A stretch of DNA of 64,000 bases from Cardiocondyla obscurior (taxonomy: Eukaryota; Arthropoda; Insecta; Hymenoptera; Formicidae). Numbering within the stretch: position 1 is the first letter of the stretch; each line of letters begins with the position of its first letter. The translations under genes and the position numbers were made by a program. Shown here one piece after another: positions 36,137-48,093 of this stretch. The stretch lies in the NCBI RefSeq assembly GCF_019399895.1, contig NC_091874.1:2668501-2732500 (forward strand), in the 5' to 3' direction. Below the pieces are notes generated by a model. It saw only the letters and a list, made by a program, of their open reading frames with translations, was not told where the DNA came from and ran no database searches.

Positions 36137-38299
36137 GACTCGAATTCCACACCGACTATTCTCGCTTCTTCTCATGCATGCATGTAGATTTATGTACACA
36201 TGCTACATTTCTAGCGCACACTTTCTATACGACGCACATACGAGCAAAAAATTGCTTATCCTATCGCGTTTTCGTTATATATCCCGCTTTATCTACTTCT
36301 CAGAATTCAGCGCAATCCTTTTTCTTTGTCACCGTGCGTTATAGATGCGTTTTTCAAAGAGTTGAAAGAATCGCGTTCGATGCTTTATGGAAATCGGCCT
36401 TCGTGCCAAGATTGAACGCGGGAAAAGCTTTCCTTCGCCTTCGCGTGCCTTTGACGAAAAAAATTTTTTCTCCTTTTTTTTTTATCCGTCGATATTATAT
36501 GTCGCATATACGTAACCTCGTATGACCAGAATCCACGCGCCGGATCTGTGGTATTAATTATAATGGATCGTTCGTATTGCGGACCGTACGTTGCCGGTGG
36601 AACCAGCTCCATTCCGCACCGGGACGAATTATCAATTTATTACTCTCCATGATCGTTTCTTGGGATTAATAACCGGAGCTTACTTCGAATTGGGAATCCC
36701 GCGATAACGTTATAAATTAACCTTTAAAGGTTAAATATGAAAATTGGTGTTAAATGTTAGATTTTACGAGAGGTAATCTTCAGCGTAAAATGGTAAATAA
36801 AGTACATTAAATAATCATTGCGAAAAGTATAACTCATCGCTCTATCGTTCTTAAAGTTTTCTGCGTAATTTATTTAAACACTACTTATACTTTTAAAATA
36901 TATTGTTATCAGTTTATATTACTTGGTATAATCTCGTAAAAAATATTAATTTCTTTGTTATTAACTTTCTGTAACTATTATATTTTTAAAGCCTAATATC
37001 ATTTAATTATAGGCAATTTGTGCAAATAAATTTACGTTCTGAAACTTAAATTTATTTCGATATTACTTTCTCTCTAAAATTTACTTTCTCAAATATTTAA
37101 CATTTATTTTCGCATTTTCAAATGCCGACTTTCATTACGTTCGTGTAAAAAAACTCTCTCGAAAAGTATTCACTGTTTGCTTTAATATGTACAGATCGCG
37201 TACTGTTGACTTTACTTTTAAATCTAAAAATGGTATTGATTCGGGCAAGTTAAAAAAAAAAAAAAAGAAGAAGAAAACTTTTTTTTAAGTTAAAGTAATA
37301 TAAATAAGCTCTAACATTATAAATAAAATGAAACCAGAAAATTCAGTTTGCAAAGTAACACACATTACGGATAATTAATTAATTTGTAATACTTTTCCCA
37401 TAACATTTAAATGCTCACAATCTCTAACGGGATCGCGGGGCAAAGATTTTTCCTAAAGCAGTCTTTAGCGTGGCGGTGTCCTGTACAGTCGACCTCCGTG
37501 AAACCGAGGCGGTCCCTCGGGAGCCCACGGAATATTAAGCAAGATTCTAACATCCCTCGGCGACCCCGCAAAGAGAGAGCGAGCGAGAGAGAAGCGAGCC
37601 ATCGGGCATGCTGTAAATTTCACTTTGCGGAACTTAAGAGAGGTCTGGTCTGGGGTTAGCTGGCCCAAGTTCCGCAAGAGACAGTGCACGACGAGGACGG
37701 CGAGGTTGCACGGGGTGGCCGACTAGACGGAACGAAGAGAAGGTTATCCTGCGGGGAGGATAGGAAGACGTTACGATGCAGCAGACGCCGCTATACCGGG
37801 ATCTCCTTCTGCGGCGGTAGACAGTTTGCTGCACTAATATTAGCACGAGGGATAAGGGACCTCACGCTCGATACCGGCTGCCATCGCAGGAGCCGGGCGG
37901 GCGCGAGACGGGACAGAAAGCGAGACGTAAGCCGTGGATTTCTCGGCGCTCCTCCCGAAGACGCCGACGGTTTGTCTTTTCTCGGTTAACCTCATCCGCG
38001 ACCTCCTCAACCGCGATTCGCTTAAGACCCGGATGATTCACTTCGGCCTGCTACGCCGTGAGGCATACGCGTGCAGGAAGGTATAGATTGCCGGCTCGAT
38101 ATGTTACCCGCCGCCTGTCGTCATTGATCTTTAACGTATTACACCGCGCAATAATTAATTACTACGGTTGAACGATAATCCGGGTATTTGATCGGATAGA
38201 AAAGGAATGCGTGCTTAATTTTTCTTCGCTGGTCGTTCAATTAGATAGGTTGGGTAAATTAGACGAGAAGGTACAAGTCTTCGTCACAGCGTGGATTAA

Positions 38300-38306
<7 letters not shown>

Positions 38307-38329
<23 letters not shown>
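38307..38329. repeat. poly-A tract (23)
   Basis: Twenty-three uninterrupted A bases, followed 14 bases later by an 11-base T run, so a short A/T fold-back is possible. Simple repeat. Confidence 0.9.
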
Positions 38330-38330
<1 letters not shown>

Positions 38331-38463
38331 AAAGTAAAATGTTCTTTTTTTTTTAAATACCGTATATCAAGTCGGACATACGCTTAAAATTATACGTAAT
38401 TGTTAATGTTAACGTAATATGATATAAAAGATATATCTTTCGTTTCGTTTAATTTTAATCTAG

Positions 38464-38480
38464 TGTGTGTCTGACACACA
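38464..38480. repeat. perfect 8-bp inverted repeat
   Basis: TGTGTGTC, central T, GACACACA: a 17-base perfect dyad. It may be chance expansion of a TG/CA repeat. Confidence 0.7.
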
Positions 38481-38810
38481 ATCTTCTTTTAATAAGTATA
38501 TTCGTTAAGCTCTCTCTGACACTCGCAATACCGAGCTGCGAAAACGATAATACGAAGTTCTTTACGAGCTAGGTTTTCTCTCTTTACTCGTCTAGATTTC
38601 CTTCTCGCTTTCTCGTTTCGTTTCCGTTTCATGAAATTTTCCTCCTCATCCTTCGTTTTCTTTCTCTCTATCTCTCCTTTGAATTCTCTTCCTCATTCAA
38701 CTTAAATAACTCGTTTGGCAGACCGCTGCACAAGATCTCTAATAAGATCGCCGGCACGATATTCGTTCGTTCTTCGTTTCTCATTCCTTCTCTTTTCGCT
38801 ATTCCACCTC

Positions 38811-38851
38811 CGTCTGCCTGTCTGTCTGTTTGTCCGTCCGTCTGTCTGTCT
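38811..38851. repeat. TCTG/TCCG tetranucleotide repeat
   Basis: About ten imperfect 4-base units (TCTG with TTTG and TCCG variants). A typical tetranucleotide microsatellite. Confidence 0.85.
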
Positions 38852-40399
38852 ACAGCCGTCGACTTTCTCACCCTCGACTTTTCGACTTATCTGACCTCAA
38901 GCTACTTCGGCTCGCCATTATCGCGAGCTTTCGGTTAGTCAAAGCTCGATTAATTTCTTCGGTCTACAATCCGCACCGTAGCAGGCGTGAAGAAGTATCT
39001 GGCACTCCTTACGTCACAAAAGATAAAGAAATCCCGATGTAGCTAACGAGAAAAGTATCGAGTGTCTTCGCGAAAATATCTTCCCGCGGGCAGAAATCTT
39101 ATAAACTGCGACTTAGCGACGCGACTGTAAATCAAGACGAGACCGACGGATTAACCTGACGTCCTGCAGCAAAGAGATGTATGTGCATTTAAGGCACATC
39201 TGCGCAAGAGAAGTGCGGATAGAATGCTTCGCTGGCAATATTAACGGCGGCGTCCGAACGTTGAACTTTATAAGGAACCTCATCGCTTGGCATCAATACA
39301 AGCTGACGATCAAATTTTCCAGACACCTCTTGCGAGAACGTGCCGCTCAAGGAAATCATCGAATCGCGTAACCGGTTGTTAATCATCGCGAATAAAATTC
39401 ACGACGATAAATAAATCGTATTATCTAGGAGAGGGAGATTGATTCGCGAAGCGTTGATGCGAAGTAAATTTAATATTCCCGCGGGCCGTTTGTTGTATGA
39501 ATAATTAGTTGCGCATTCATCGAAAGCTAATCATCATAAATTTGTCAGCGCGGGATGCAGACGTTCATCACATCCGGTACGGACACCCGACCAAAAATTG
39601 ACGTGATCGTATGTCGATGCGCATTTCAACAAATGTACCTTTCAGACGCACCCTTCGTGCGAGAAGAGTGACGGTGGCACTTGTGACAGTAGATGCGGCT
39701 GTAATGATCTGCGGCGGACTAATTTTCGGGCAATCGACAGAGACATGCTCGTGACGTGATATAATCTCGCGCACCGAAACGAAGATCGCCAATACAATAG
39801 CGGAGATCCGCATGTCCCGAAAATTTCAATATTTGACGACAATATATGGGCATTTGTCATTATTAAAAAAAAAATTCGGTTTACGACAGTCTGTCGTGTC
39901 ACATAATTTTGCCAAAAACTCAAGCTTTTCACGGGGCTATAATTAATGACGCGATCAAAAGTTAATATCATTATTCCAAATTACGCAAATTTTGTTCGTT
40001 TTAATATCCAGTAATACATAATAATCTCAATTTAAATTACACTTTAGAATGCAATGAGATTACTTGTTAAAAGTATTAATATATTTTAATTTATTTTAAT
40101 CAATTCACAAAGCGATTCTCCGTAACGATTCGTGTAACCGCATTTACAGAGCTCAATTTGCACGTTTAGTTAAAGGAAAACCAGAATAGTATGCCGGATT
40201 TGGTTTCCAATTTTCTAAGAAAATACTTGGATGTCTCTGTGCGTGTTCGATACCTTTTCGATTGCAAAAGTGTGGAGAATCCAGCTCTGACTTTTCTTTA
40301 CTAACTTTTCTTTTGGTGCCACCGGTAGCGGAAAAGTCGAGAAATATATAAATGGCACAGAAAATTGTCTCTCATTAACGGTTCGCGTTAATTATCCGA

Positions 40400-40669
40400 A
40401 TGACTTTTTGCCTCAATGGAGCTAGTTCACCGAGATTCTACTTTATCAACTCTCAACAAACGATCCCGCAAGTATATGTCATACTGAATTTTTTATCTCT
40501 TTACACCGATAGTACCGGACAAGAAATAGAAGGTGTCCGAGTAGACGAAAGATTGCGAGGGCAAAGACGCGGAAGAAGAGCGAAGAAGAATGCCTGGCGC
40601 CAATTGTGCAGCACTGTAGCGCAATTGAGCAACGACATCACTGCTTTGTTAGAATCAGTCGAGGCGTAA
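40400..40669 (+). CDS. small ATG-initiated open frame, unrecognised
   Basis: A genuine ATG (context TCCGAATGACT) opens 89 codons to TAA. The first half is ordinary. From about residue 38 the translation looks protein-like: an acidic and basic hydrophilic stretch, then a basic cluster (RGQRRGRRAKKNAWRQ), then an amphipathic helix-like end (LCSTVAQLSNDITALLESVE). No signal peptide or membrane segment is clear. An alternative is that only the part after about 40,514 is an exon, since CACCGATAG precedes it as a weak acceptor. I recognise no family. CpG-rich local sequence makes chance opening plausible. Confidence 0.17.
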   Translation: MTFCLNGASSPRFYFINSQQTIPQVYVILNFLSLYTDSTGQEIEGVRVDERLRGQRRGRRAKKNAWRQLCSTVAQLSNDITALLESVEA

Positions 40670-43060
40670 TTACTTTTCCTTCCTGGAACCTCGATCGCTA
40701 ATTACGGCATGAGTCGTTCTCATGTGTATCACCTTGGAAACTTTCCTAAATTTTTTGTTCACTCGCCGTATCTCTCAATAGCCCTTCCACGGTTCTTTCT
40801 TCCCGCGTTACTTTGTTCCCGTAACGCGAACAAATTTATTTTACAAAAAAATAAAAAAAAAAAAGAAACCTATAGATGAAACTCTCGAGAATCGAAATTT
40901 TCCGAGACGAAACATTGTGACAGTTATTTAGTTTCCGAATCGAGATCTATCACGCGTGACACGCTTAAAGCGGAACAATTTTGCGATTCACGTCGCCGAG
41001 CGTGACATTGCGACCTACTATTTCGAATACAGCTAACTTTGTGACATAACTTCTTATAATATGCAATCTCATATATATGTGGTACGTACAGTATCGAGAA
41101 AGGGTCACAAAGTTCGAAAGTTTCAAAGATGAAAACTGTCTGGCATTTTGCTCGAGATAGAAGTTACCGTGACATACGTTTCTACAAGATTTATTTGAAT
41201 AGCATGCTTTTACTCTCTTTGCGATAATATTCAGGAACTATCTGAACGTGTCGCTGAGGAATTTTACCGTCGTGAAACATCGCCTTTCTACTCGACACTT
41301 TTTTTTTCGTCGATTCCCTGACATTTATCGATATAACGCAATTTATCAAATACGTTTCGATAACACTGTCTTATAAGTCACAATTTGTCAAACAAAAATA
41401 TATTTCACCATTTGTTTCGCATTTAAATGTTATTAGGATGGATATCAAATTTTAATAATCTTATCACGAGTGCTCGAAAGACAATTGTTCAGTTGATTAG
41501 AAGCTCATTGTAAAATTACGTTACACTCGATTTATCACACATTATTCTTCGACTTTGCTGAGAAAGGATTAATTAAATCACGATAAAGACCAACTTAATG
41601 CGTTTGAAATCGCAATCGCTATAAATCTAGGCGACCGAATTAATGACAAACTCGAAGTTCGTGAGGGGGGAAGAGGGGATCCGTTATCGTAAATCACGCT
41701 GTAAACTTTACGGAATCCAAATATATGCGCGGATGAATGTCGGCGCGACTTATCAAGATGTGCATTCGGATGAGAAGCCGGTGTCAGCGTTTGATAGGGG
41801 TTGACGCTAAGAGTTGGCACGTTGCATTTCGTAAAACGAAAATCTTGGCACTTTCTTCTACACCGCTCACCGGTGGCTCCGGTGACTTTCGGAAGAAGTT
41901 TGCAGCTCGCGTCGCGCGAATTTGAGACAGTATAAATTCAAAGAATGATGAAACTCGCTCGCACCGCCTCGTATAAAATAACACGCGGCATCTTGTTTCA
42001 TTGTACAGATATTTAGTTTTTGATCAAATGCATTAAATATATATGTACGTATGTAGCTGATTTACTTTAAAATAGAGAAAAGAAATTAATTCTCTTTCGA
42101 ATCCAGACATTTAGCGCATTGCGTTGCCAAAAAAAGGCAACTATAAATGATTCGAGAAATGCAATTTGGTCAAATGTGTGTCTGCGTCTTAGTATAGGTT
42201 TTGGACCACGTACCATTCTTACTTTTCTCTTTCAGCCTCGTTGATTTCGAAGTAGGGTGCGCGAAGTAATGGCTGACCCTTTCTAGGGGTTTGATTACAG
42301 AAGAAATTGACCGTGGAGTAAAGCTAAAGGAACAATGTTTCTACTGAACGGTCTCGTAATTCGACGCGTAGGATAACGTGTTGATCTTCGGTATTTGCTC
42401 GGTCTCCTATTACCTGAGAAAAGAGTTAACAGGCTTGATTCGCTTCCTTTTGCATAAGTGCTTTCTACCAGTTTTGTACTTCAAAGCCTTAAACTAGTTT
42501 GGCGCATCCAAACAAGAAAATTATGCGATAAAGGAGTAATGCTGCACAAAGTTAACCGACACGCAATTACAAGTTATAAACAAACTACGAATAATTAATT
42601 AAAATTTTCCTAAGGAAAAAAAGTTAATTAACCTATTTCACATTTCCGTAAATATCAAACGTTCAGATTTTAAATCCTTTGAAAATTATTATACTCCTTG
42701 AAACACGGTACTAAGTGCGCACACGTAAAGGATAAGAAAATAAAAAAAAAAAAAAATAATTACGCTTTATCGCAGAGAGAAGATGTATGAAAATGCAAAA
42801 GTCCGAGATCTGCAAGAATTTTACATTACCTAGCTGCTATTATTCTACATTGCGTAGCTAAACCTATTAAAAAATTCAGAGTAAATACGAGAAACTAAGA
42901 AAATATGACCAGCAAACGTACCGATTAATTCGCCGATGGCGGCATCGACAAGTACATATTCTAATGTTCTGACGGATCGTATATTTAACTCCGATAAACT
43001 CTCAGCGATATTTCGAAGGAAAGGGGGGCCTGGAAGTGCGCGAGGATTCCGGGGACCGAA
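40670..43060. other. mixed, mostly AT-rich non-coding block
   Basis: No supportable gene. A very strong pyrimidine-rich 3' splice-like site (TTACTTTTCTCTTTCAG) ends near 42,235, but all frames after it close within 11 codons, so it could only begin a non-coding or terminal exon. A poly-A of 15 lies at 42,742-42,756. Confidence 0.5.
42742..42756. repeat. poly-A tract (15)
   Basis: Fifteen uninterrupted A bases. Simple repeat. Confidence 0.85.
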
Positions 43061-43874
43061 CATCCTTCTCGTGAGAATTATGGTCCGTTCCGTCGGCGAA
43101 GCTTACCCAACAACCGGCACCTGTCGCTTCCGGAATAGCTTGGAAGCCTCGGCCATCGCAACGATGAATAGCAACGCGGCAGAATCTCCAGCCACCGGCC
43201 GGTTAAATGGACGAGGAGAACCGACCAGGCCACCGCGTAATTCCTTTAATCAGCCGCGGAATTCGTGCTCTATCCGCCGACGTTCGTTCGCGTCAGGTCG
43301 TTACGTGCTACGACATCGTGTTTTCCTAGGTGCGAAATCGCGCCACTTGTTGTCCCGCATTTGCATTTAGCTTTTAACGATTTCACTGTCGCAAATGCGT
43401 CAGGGAATTTTGTCGCACGTAAACTCTTCCGGTGTCTTCCAAATATTGATTCAAGCCTGACATTTTATTTCATATATAACTACAATCTATTCATTGTACA
43501 TCAATTTGCAACTGAAATTTTTTTCTTTTCAGAGCTGGATTTTTGCAAAAATATCGTTAAAAGAGAAATTGCGAGGAAAGCTCGTGTAAAATTTAAGCGA
43601 ACGGTCAAACTGGATGAAAAAAAGACCTCAAAGTGAAAAGCAATTGGTGAACAAAAATGAATAATAGAAGGTAATGCGCGGAAGTCATTTTCACCCGCAA
43701 ACGTTTTGACGTACGTCACGTCGAAACAGAAGCAGCAAAACGATAAAACGGTGACCAGACCGTGTCGAAGAGCCGGGCATGAGTTTATAAATGTGTTTTT
43801 CGAGAAGTTAGTTGGAAAGTTCGAAAAGAAACCTTATTCGCCTTTTCCGCGCGGCGGGCGTGCACGACTGCGCC
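43061..43874. other. CpG-rich to mixed stretch with a strong acceptor-like site
   Basis: 43,061-43,370 is CpG-rich with a 144-codon open frame that lacks recognisable motifs. A strong 3' splice-like site (AATTTTTTTCTTTTCAG) ends at 43,532. The sequence after it contains stops in all frames. If used, it would begin a 5' untranslated exon of about 340 bases ahead of the ATG at 43,875, with several short upstream ATGs. Confidence 0.35.
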
Positions 43875-43899
43875 ATGGTTCCTTTTGGGATAGGCTACG
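43875..43899 (+). CDS. candidate first coding exon of a small two-exon gene
   Basis: ATG in an optimal Kozak context (TGCGCCATGG) begins 8 codons plus one base (MVPFGIGY) that end at a perfect donor (ACG then GTAAGTACTTC from 43,900). Phase 1 at the junction matches the candidate exon at 44,483. Together they would encode 62 residues. The exon could also be part of a longer 5' exon starting after the acceptor at 43,532. No homologue is recognised. Support is the coincidence of a best-context start, a best-consensus donor and an in-phase partner within 600 bases. Confidence 0.18.
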
Positions 43900-44482
43900 G
43901 TAAGTACTTCTAACGGGGCGCATCGTTATTACGGATTTAGCAAACGATAGGACGGGGCAAAGGGTTGGAGAGGGTAAGGACGCCGGATCCAAAAATAAAC
44001 GCCCGAGAAATCGTTCCGGCTGCGCCAGCAAAACTTTCTGCTGCAACGCCCCTACAGGATAGTATTCGTGCTTGTGGAAAGAGGAGCATGAGTAGGAGAG
44101 AAGAAAATGTAAACGGAAGAAGTGGAGGAGACGAGGGTAGAGAGAAGAAGAGAAAGATATGACGATGGAGACTGGCGGTACAAGAGTCGTTTCTATCTTC
44201 ATCGCGGAATTCCTTAGGAGGTTAGTTAAGATGTATTTTACTTTGAGGACAAATTTTTTTTTTTTTATCTCACCAGTAAACCCTTTCGTTACAGAATACA
44301 TCGCAGCTTCTTTGCAAGAAATAAATCTAATAATTCTGACAGTTACACGACTGCATATATAAAATAGAATATTGAAAAAGAAAAGGAAATAATTACAAAA
44401 TTAAATAATTACATAAATGTGTGTATGTACATTATTATATTAATTTGACGTAAAATCTTTCGCGTTATTTGCGTAGATTCAG

Positions 44483-44646
44483 GATCCAGTGGTCGCGCGC
44501 GCGGGGAGCGAGAACGGAGCGCGCTGGCGGCGGCTGGCCCGATCCATTTCTATTTCTTCGCCGGAGTTCATTCACCTTACGCGTACGCTACTCCGCTTTG
44601 CCGTAGATCCGGAACACGGCGGTCTAGTGCGCGGAAGGATGGCTAG
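44483..44646 (+). CDS. candidate second exon of the small two-exon gene
   Basis: A 3' splice-like site (TTATTTGCGTAGATTCAG ending at 44,482) precedes a CpG-rich segment. Joined in phase 1 to the exon ending at 43,899, it is open for 54 codons to TAG at 44,644-44,646. Its translation is Arg/Ala/Ser-rich with an aromatic patch (AGPIHFYFFAGVHSPYAYA), which might be a short hydrophobic segment. Another frame of the same segment is open from 44,489 to 44,707, so the segment is generally stop-poor. The implied intron is 583 bases, with a T14 run near 44,251. Function unknown. Confidence 0.15.
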
Positions 44647-46906
44647 ACACGTCCCAATTGAGAGGAGGAGCAGGCCCGAGAATGGGCATCTTCCGTGCGA
44701 CTTTTAGATAAGTATTAATTTTATTTATTTAATGAACGAATTAATTAAATACGCGTAACTTTTTTTTTCAAACATTGGAAATTTTTGTATCATCTATATT
44801 AATATTTTTTTTATTTTATGTTGAGAGCACCGATTGTATCTGTAACTCCGTTGAAGTTCATGAAAATATCTTGCATTACAGGCAGAAAAATAATAATGAC
44901 ACTATAATATAAAATATATCGTGGAATCAATTACGCGTATAATGTATTTCGGGCGATTAATCGTGGCGCGGTTTTTATGATAGAACCTATTAATTAAACG
45001 CGATGAGTTCAGTAGTTTATTTATTGTTCATAAAAAGCCGTTTTCAAGTCGATCGCATATATTGAGTTATGGAATAACGAATTTAATGCAAAAGTGCATA
45101 AATTTAATAAATAAATCAACAATTTATTGAATGTACATATTCTTTGTAGGTTTTTTTTAAAATCTTTTTTTAATCACTCATATTGCGCTCATATTACAAT
45201 ACAAATAAATAGACAAATGTTTTAAACATGCAGATCAATTATATGATAAAAGCACAAATTCTAAGCAATTATTAAAATTACAAAACTCGCGTGTTCAACT
45301 AAAATTCTTGTAAGACCTCACATTGTAGGCAGAAGTAAGGAGGAGTCTTCCCAATTTTTAGAATTCTAATTCGAGACAGAGTCATTGCCACGTCTGAATA
45401 AGACATAGGAAAAGCGTCTGAAGTAATCAGTTCGAGCGTAGTGTAATACACTTGCATGCGTATTTCGTAAAATATTCACGAGGCTACATCGCGGCAATCG
45501 AGGCAAAAGCCGGAGGCGCGGATGAAAGGTCGTTGTTCAACGGCGACGGCGATGGTAGCAACGGCAACGGCCCCGGGTAAAAGGAACGTAAGAGTGTAAT
45601 TAATGCTCGGAATGCCGGATGAGGCGTTTACACGGGAGGGAAAAACGAGAGGGAGCGATTCCCGGCTGACCTGATTAGCTTCACGGACTATCCTCTAGGC
45701 GACGGCGTACGCCGCCGCTCAACGACACGGAAACGTTCTGTTTGTTCAAGTTACTTCGTCCGCCCCGCCGCAGTCTCTCTTCTCTTCCCTCTTCAGCTTC
45801 TTTTCCTCGCGCGCGCCCGTATATCTGTCGGAAAGCCTCCTTTACAGTTAGAATTAAGAAGGAATCGCAGCAAACTCGCTGTTCAAAACGATTCCCTTTG
45901 GGCGCACGCCTCATCAACCGCGTATTCATCCGTGACGACACGCGACAATCTGATCTGCGCGAGTAAGTTGATAGTCGAAGACTTCCTCTTTTCTCGAGAG
46001 GCGGCTCGTAACAAGTTTTAATTGTTCGATTCCGGCGTAAATAAGGTTAGCAGCGCGAAATTGAGAATTTTGTGATACGTGGAAAAAGACGGCGAAGGGA
46101 ACAATAGCTCTCTCTCCCTCTCACTCTGCTATATTTTATACATTGTTCGCGAAATAACCGCTGACGTACATTTTCATGTCATAATATCTATATTTTGTTT
46201 GGAGTTCTCTCGTCTCGCCGCGGATATTTAATATACGATTTCATAATGACGAATATTCGAGCACATACGGAGAATGTTGACCATAGAACGTACATGAGTT
46301 AATAATATATTTTATGTTTCGTCTAATGTCCCTATATGGTCTAGTACATTGAAATTATATATGAAACGAGAGCAGCGGGTGCAAATTTCGTAATTGCATT
46401 ATGCGGAATGAGCGTGGCGTGAAAGCCAACAATGCGCAACAAGCTTTTTTGCCAAGTTTCGTCTGAACGAGGCGCGCGACGGGATTACTTCTTTCGTAGA
46501 TATTAATTATAAGCGCAACGTACATGTCCCGTTAAAAAGGGACAATTAATCTAGAATCTCGCGCGGCGCCGCAAAACTCGCGCTCAACTTTCATGGAAAA
46601 TCCGCGCCCTCATTACGCCATATTGCGGGAAGGGGTATTTTCGCCACCGGAACAGCCATTAACTTTTTCTGCCGTCATTACGCATCACGTCTTTTGTTCT
46701 TTCCTTTTAATCGCGCTGTCTAATCTAAATACGACCTTTCGAGCAAAATGCACACGAGTATTCGGAGAATGTAAATTTAAGTATCATTCTCCGCGAGAAA
46801 ATAACGTAACTGCGTACAATCGCGTTTTCTCCCTTTTAAAATGATATACACCGTATGTGTGTTTTGCAAAATCAAGGAGAGAAAAAATCTTTTTTTTTTT
46901 TTACAG
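44647..46906. other. AT-rich then CpG-rich non-coding block
   Basis: 44,710-45,480 is AT-rich and empty. 45,480-46,080 is CpG-rich with short GGCAAC/GGCGAC-like tandem words near 45,540. 46,360-46,850 is mixed and carries a perfect 9-bp stem-loop. No supportable gene. Confidence 0.5.
46763..46793. repeat. perfect 9-bp stem-loop with 13-base loop
   Basis: CGGAGAATG and CATTCTCCG are exact reverse complements around a 13-base AT-rich loop. The pairing does not extend outward. RNA hairpin or cruciform possible; function unknown. Confidence 0.75.
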
Positions 46907-46977
46907 GAAATTTTCTTCGAGCGGATTAAACGTTACTCTGTGGAACTGTCAATAACATCCGTATCGGAAACGAGCAC
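46907..46977 (+). CDS. candidate short internal exon, unrecognised
   Basis: It lies between a strong 3' splice-like site (T14 then ACAG ending at 46,906) and a consensus-like donor (CAC then GTGAGC from 46,978). Only one of three frames is open. It reads 23 codons plus 2 bases (EIFFERIKRYSVELSITSVS and on), with an in-frame TGA overlapping the donor, so it could also be a terminal exon. A second donor (AAG then GTAATA) lies 30 bases downstream. Poly-T runs followed by AG are common in this window, so chance is a real possibility. Confidence 0.13.
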
Positions 46978-47517
46978 GTGAGCTTGATTACTACGAGGAT
47001 TACTACAAAGGTAATAGTGATCACGTTTCTAATATCACCGTCATTATGTAAACGCTTATTGCGTTTTCCATAAACGTTCGATGGTCCCTCTGGTTTGTTC
47101 AACGTCGCGTTTACTCGGGGGAATAGAGATTTCTATTAAAGCAGTCCAGCTACCTTGGCAGCTACGTGAAAGCACTCTCAGCTGACAGCGATAAGGTCGT
47201 ACGAAATTATTCGGTTATTACATCCGAGACTCGAATACCTGTAATAACTTTGTCAGAGATTGTTTTGCGGGAACAAACGCCGTACGAATACAAATCTATC
47301 GGACGTAGACAATTGCGGAGATGAAAGGCTTATGGAAATGGCGTTCTACTGGCGTATCAAAATATAGGCGGTCCATAGAAAGGCCGGATAAAGCAGCAGA
47401 CGCGACGTCGCCGGGATAACGGCGGATTGTGCCCGACTATATGGCTTTATCCTAACGAAGGAAACCCGTCTGATTTACGAGAAGGAAATTTGCCATGTAA
47501 ATAATATTTTCTTCGAG

Positions 47518-47534
47518 AAAAAAAAAAAAAAAAG
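47518..47534. repeat. poly-A tract (17)
   Basis: Seventeen uninterrupted A bases followed by GAAAAA. Simple repeat. Confidence 0.85.
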
Positions 47535-48033
47535 AAAAATTAACCATGCGAGAATGTCATTTGTTGTTAACCGATAACAACCCTGATAACAGCTTTAATT
47601 ACGCGGCTTTATTACTTGTGCCCCGCTTCAAAGTTGCGACCCAGCTGTTGTACGTCGCATGCAATTTCATCAAAATTTTCATCAAATATTCGGATTCGCA
47701 TCGACATACTTGTCACGCCGGCCGCTCCTCGCGTTGACCCGACGCGTGCTTACGGCGCGGCAAGTGTTTACGCGATTAAATGCACGCGCTCGACATTCCA
47801 CGGGGACGTAAACCACCGTAAAACGCGGGCACGTTTAAAATTAAATTTCCACGTGAGATGTACGCGCGCGCCTTCCCCGACTACTTCTGTCTACTTCATC
47901 GCCCGGGAATAATTCCGCAGTCGATCACGATCCAATCTCCGCGGAACGTAGTGTCCACAGCGCCATACGTAATGCACGTCCGAAGAAGTATAGCCGTAAT
48001 AAAACGGCCGTTTGAAAGCGACGCGAGAATTCC

Positions 48034-48093
48034 CGCGGAATATGGATTTAATATACAGCCCGATAGCCACGGGCTGAAATCTAATATCCCGCG
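48034..48093. repeat. 60-nt imperfect hairpin
   Basis: The left arm (48,034-48,062) and right arm (48,070-48,093) are imperfect reverse complements. A 7-bp inner stem (CAGCCCG with CGGGCTG, 7-base loop) is continued by GATTT/AAATC, ATAT/ATAT and CGCGG/CCGCG blocks, with one 6-base bulge on the left and small mismatches. About 21 pairs in all. It is far more structured than the other dyads here. Precursor-RNA-like shape or a tiny fold-back element are both possible; no known microRNA sequence is recognised. Confidence 0.65.

Larger units (their letters stand above)
36137..40399. other. alternating CpG-rich and AT-rich non-coding block
   Basis: 36,640-37,400 is AT-rich and empty. 37,400-38,160 is one of the most CpG-rich stretches of the window, with GAGCGAGAGA-type purine words. 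38,560-38,860 is pyrimidine-rich and ends in a TCTG/TCCG repeat. 39,000-40,000 is mixed. Open frames up to about 110 codons occur on both strands without recognisable motifs. Confidence 0.5.

Noticed and set aside
36058..36525. 155-codon plus-strand open frame
   Set aside because: Overlaps the better supported acceptor-linked frame at 35,861 and runs through poly-T; reads as chance translation.
43834..44301. 155-codon minus-strand open frame
   Set aside because: Antisense to the Kozak ATG and splice donor candidate, includes poly-A translated as Lys; no motif.
46010..46045. B-box-like GTTCGATTCC
   Set aside because: No matching T-stem and no upstream A box or acceptor stem.
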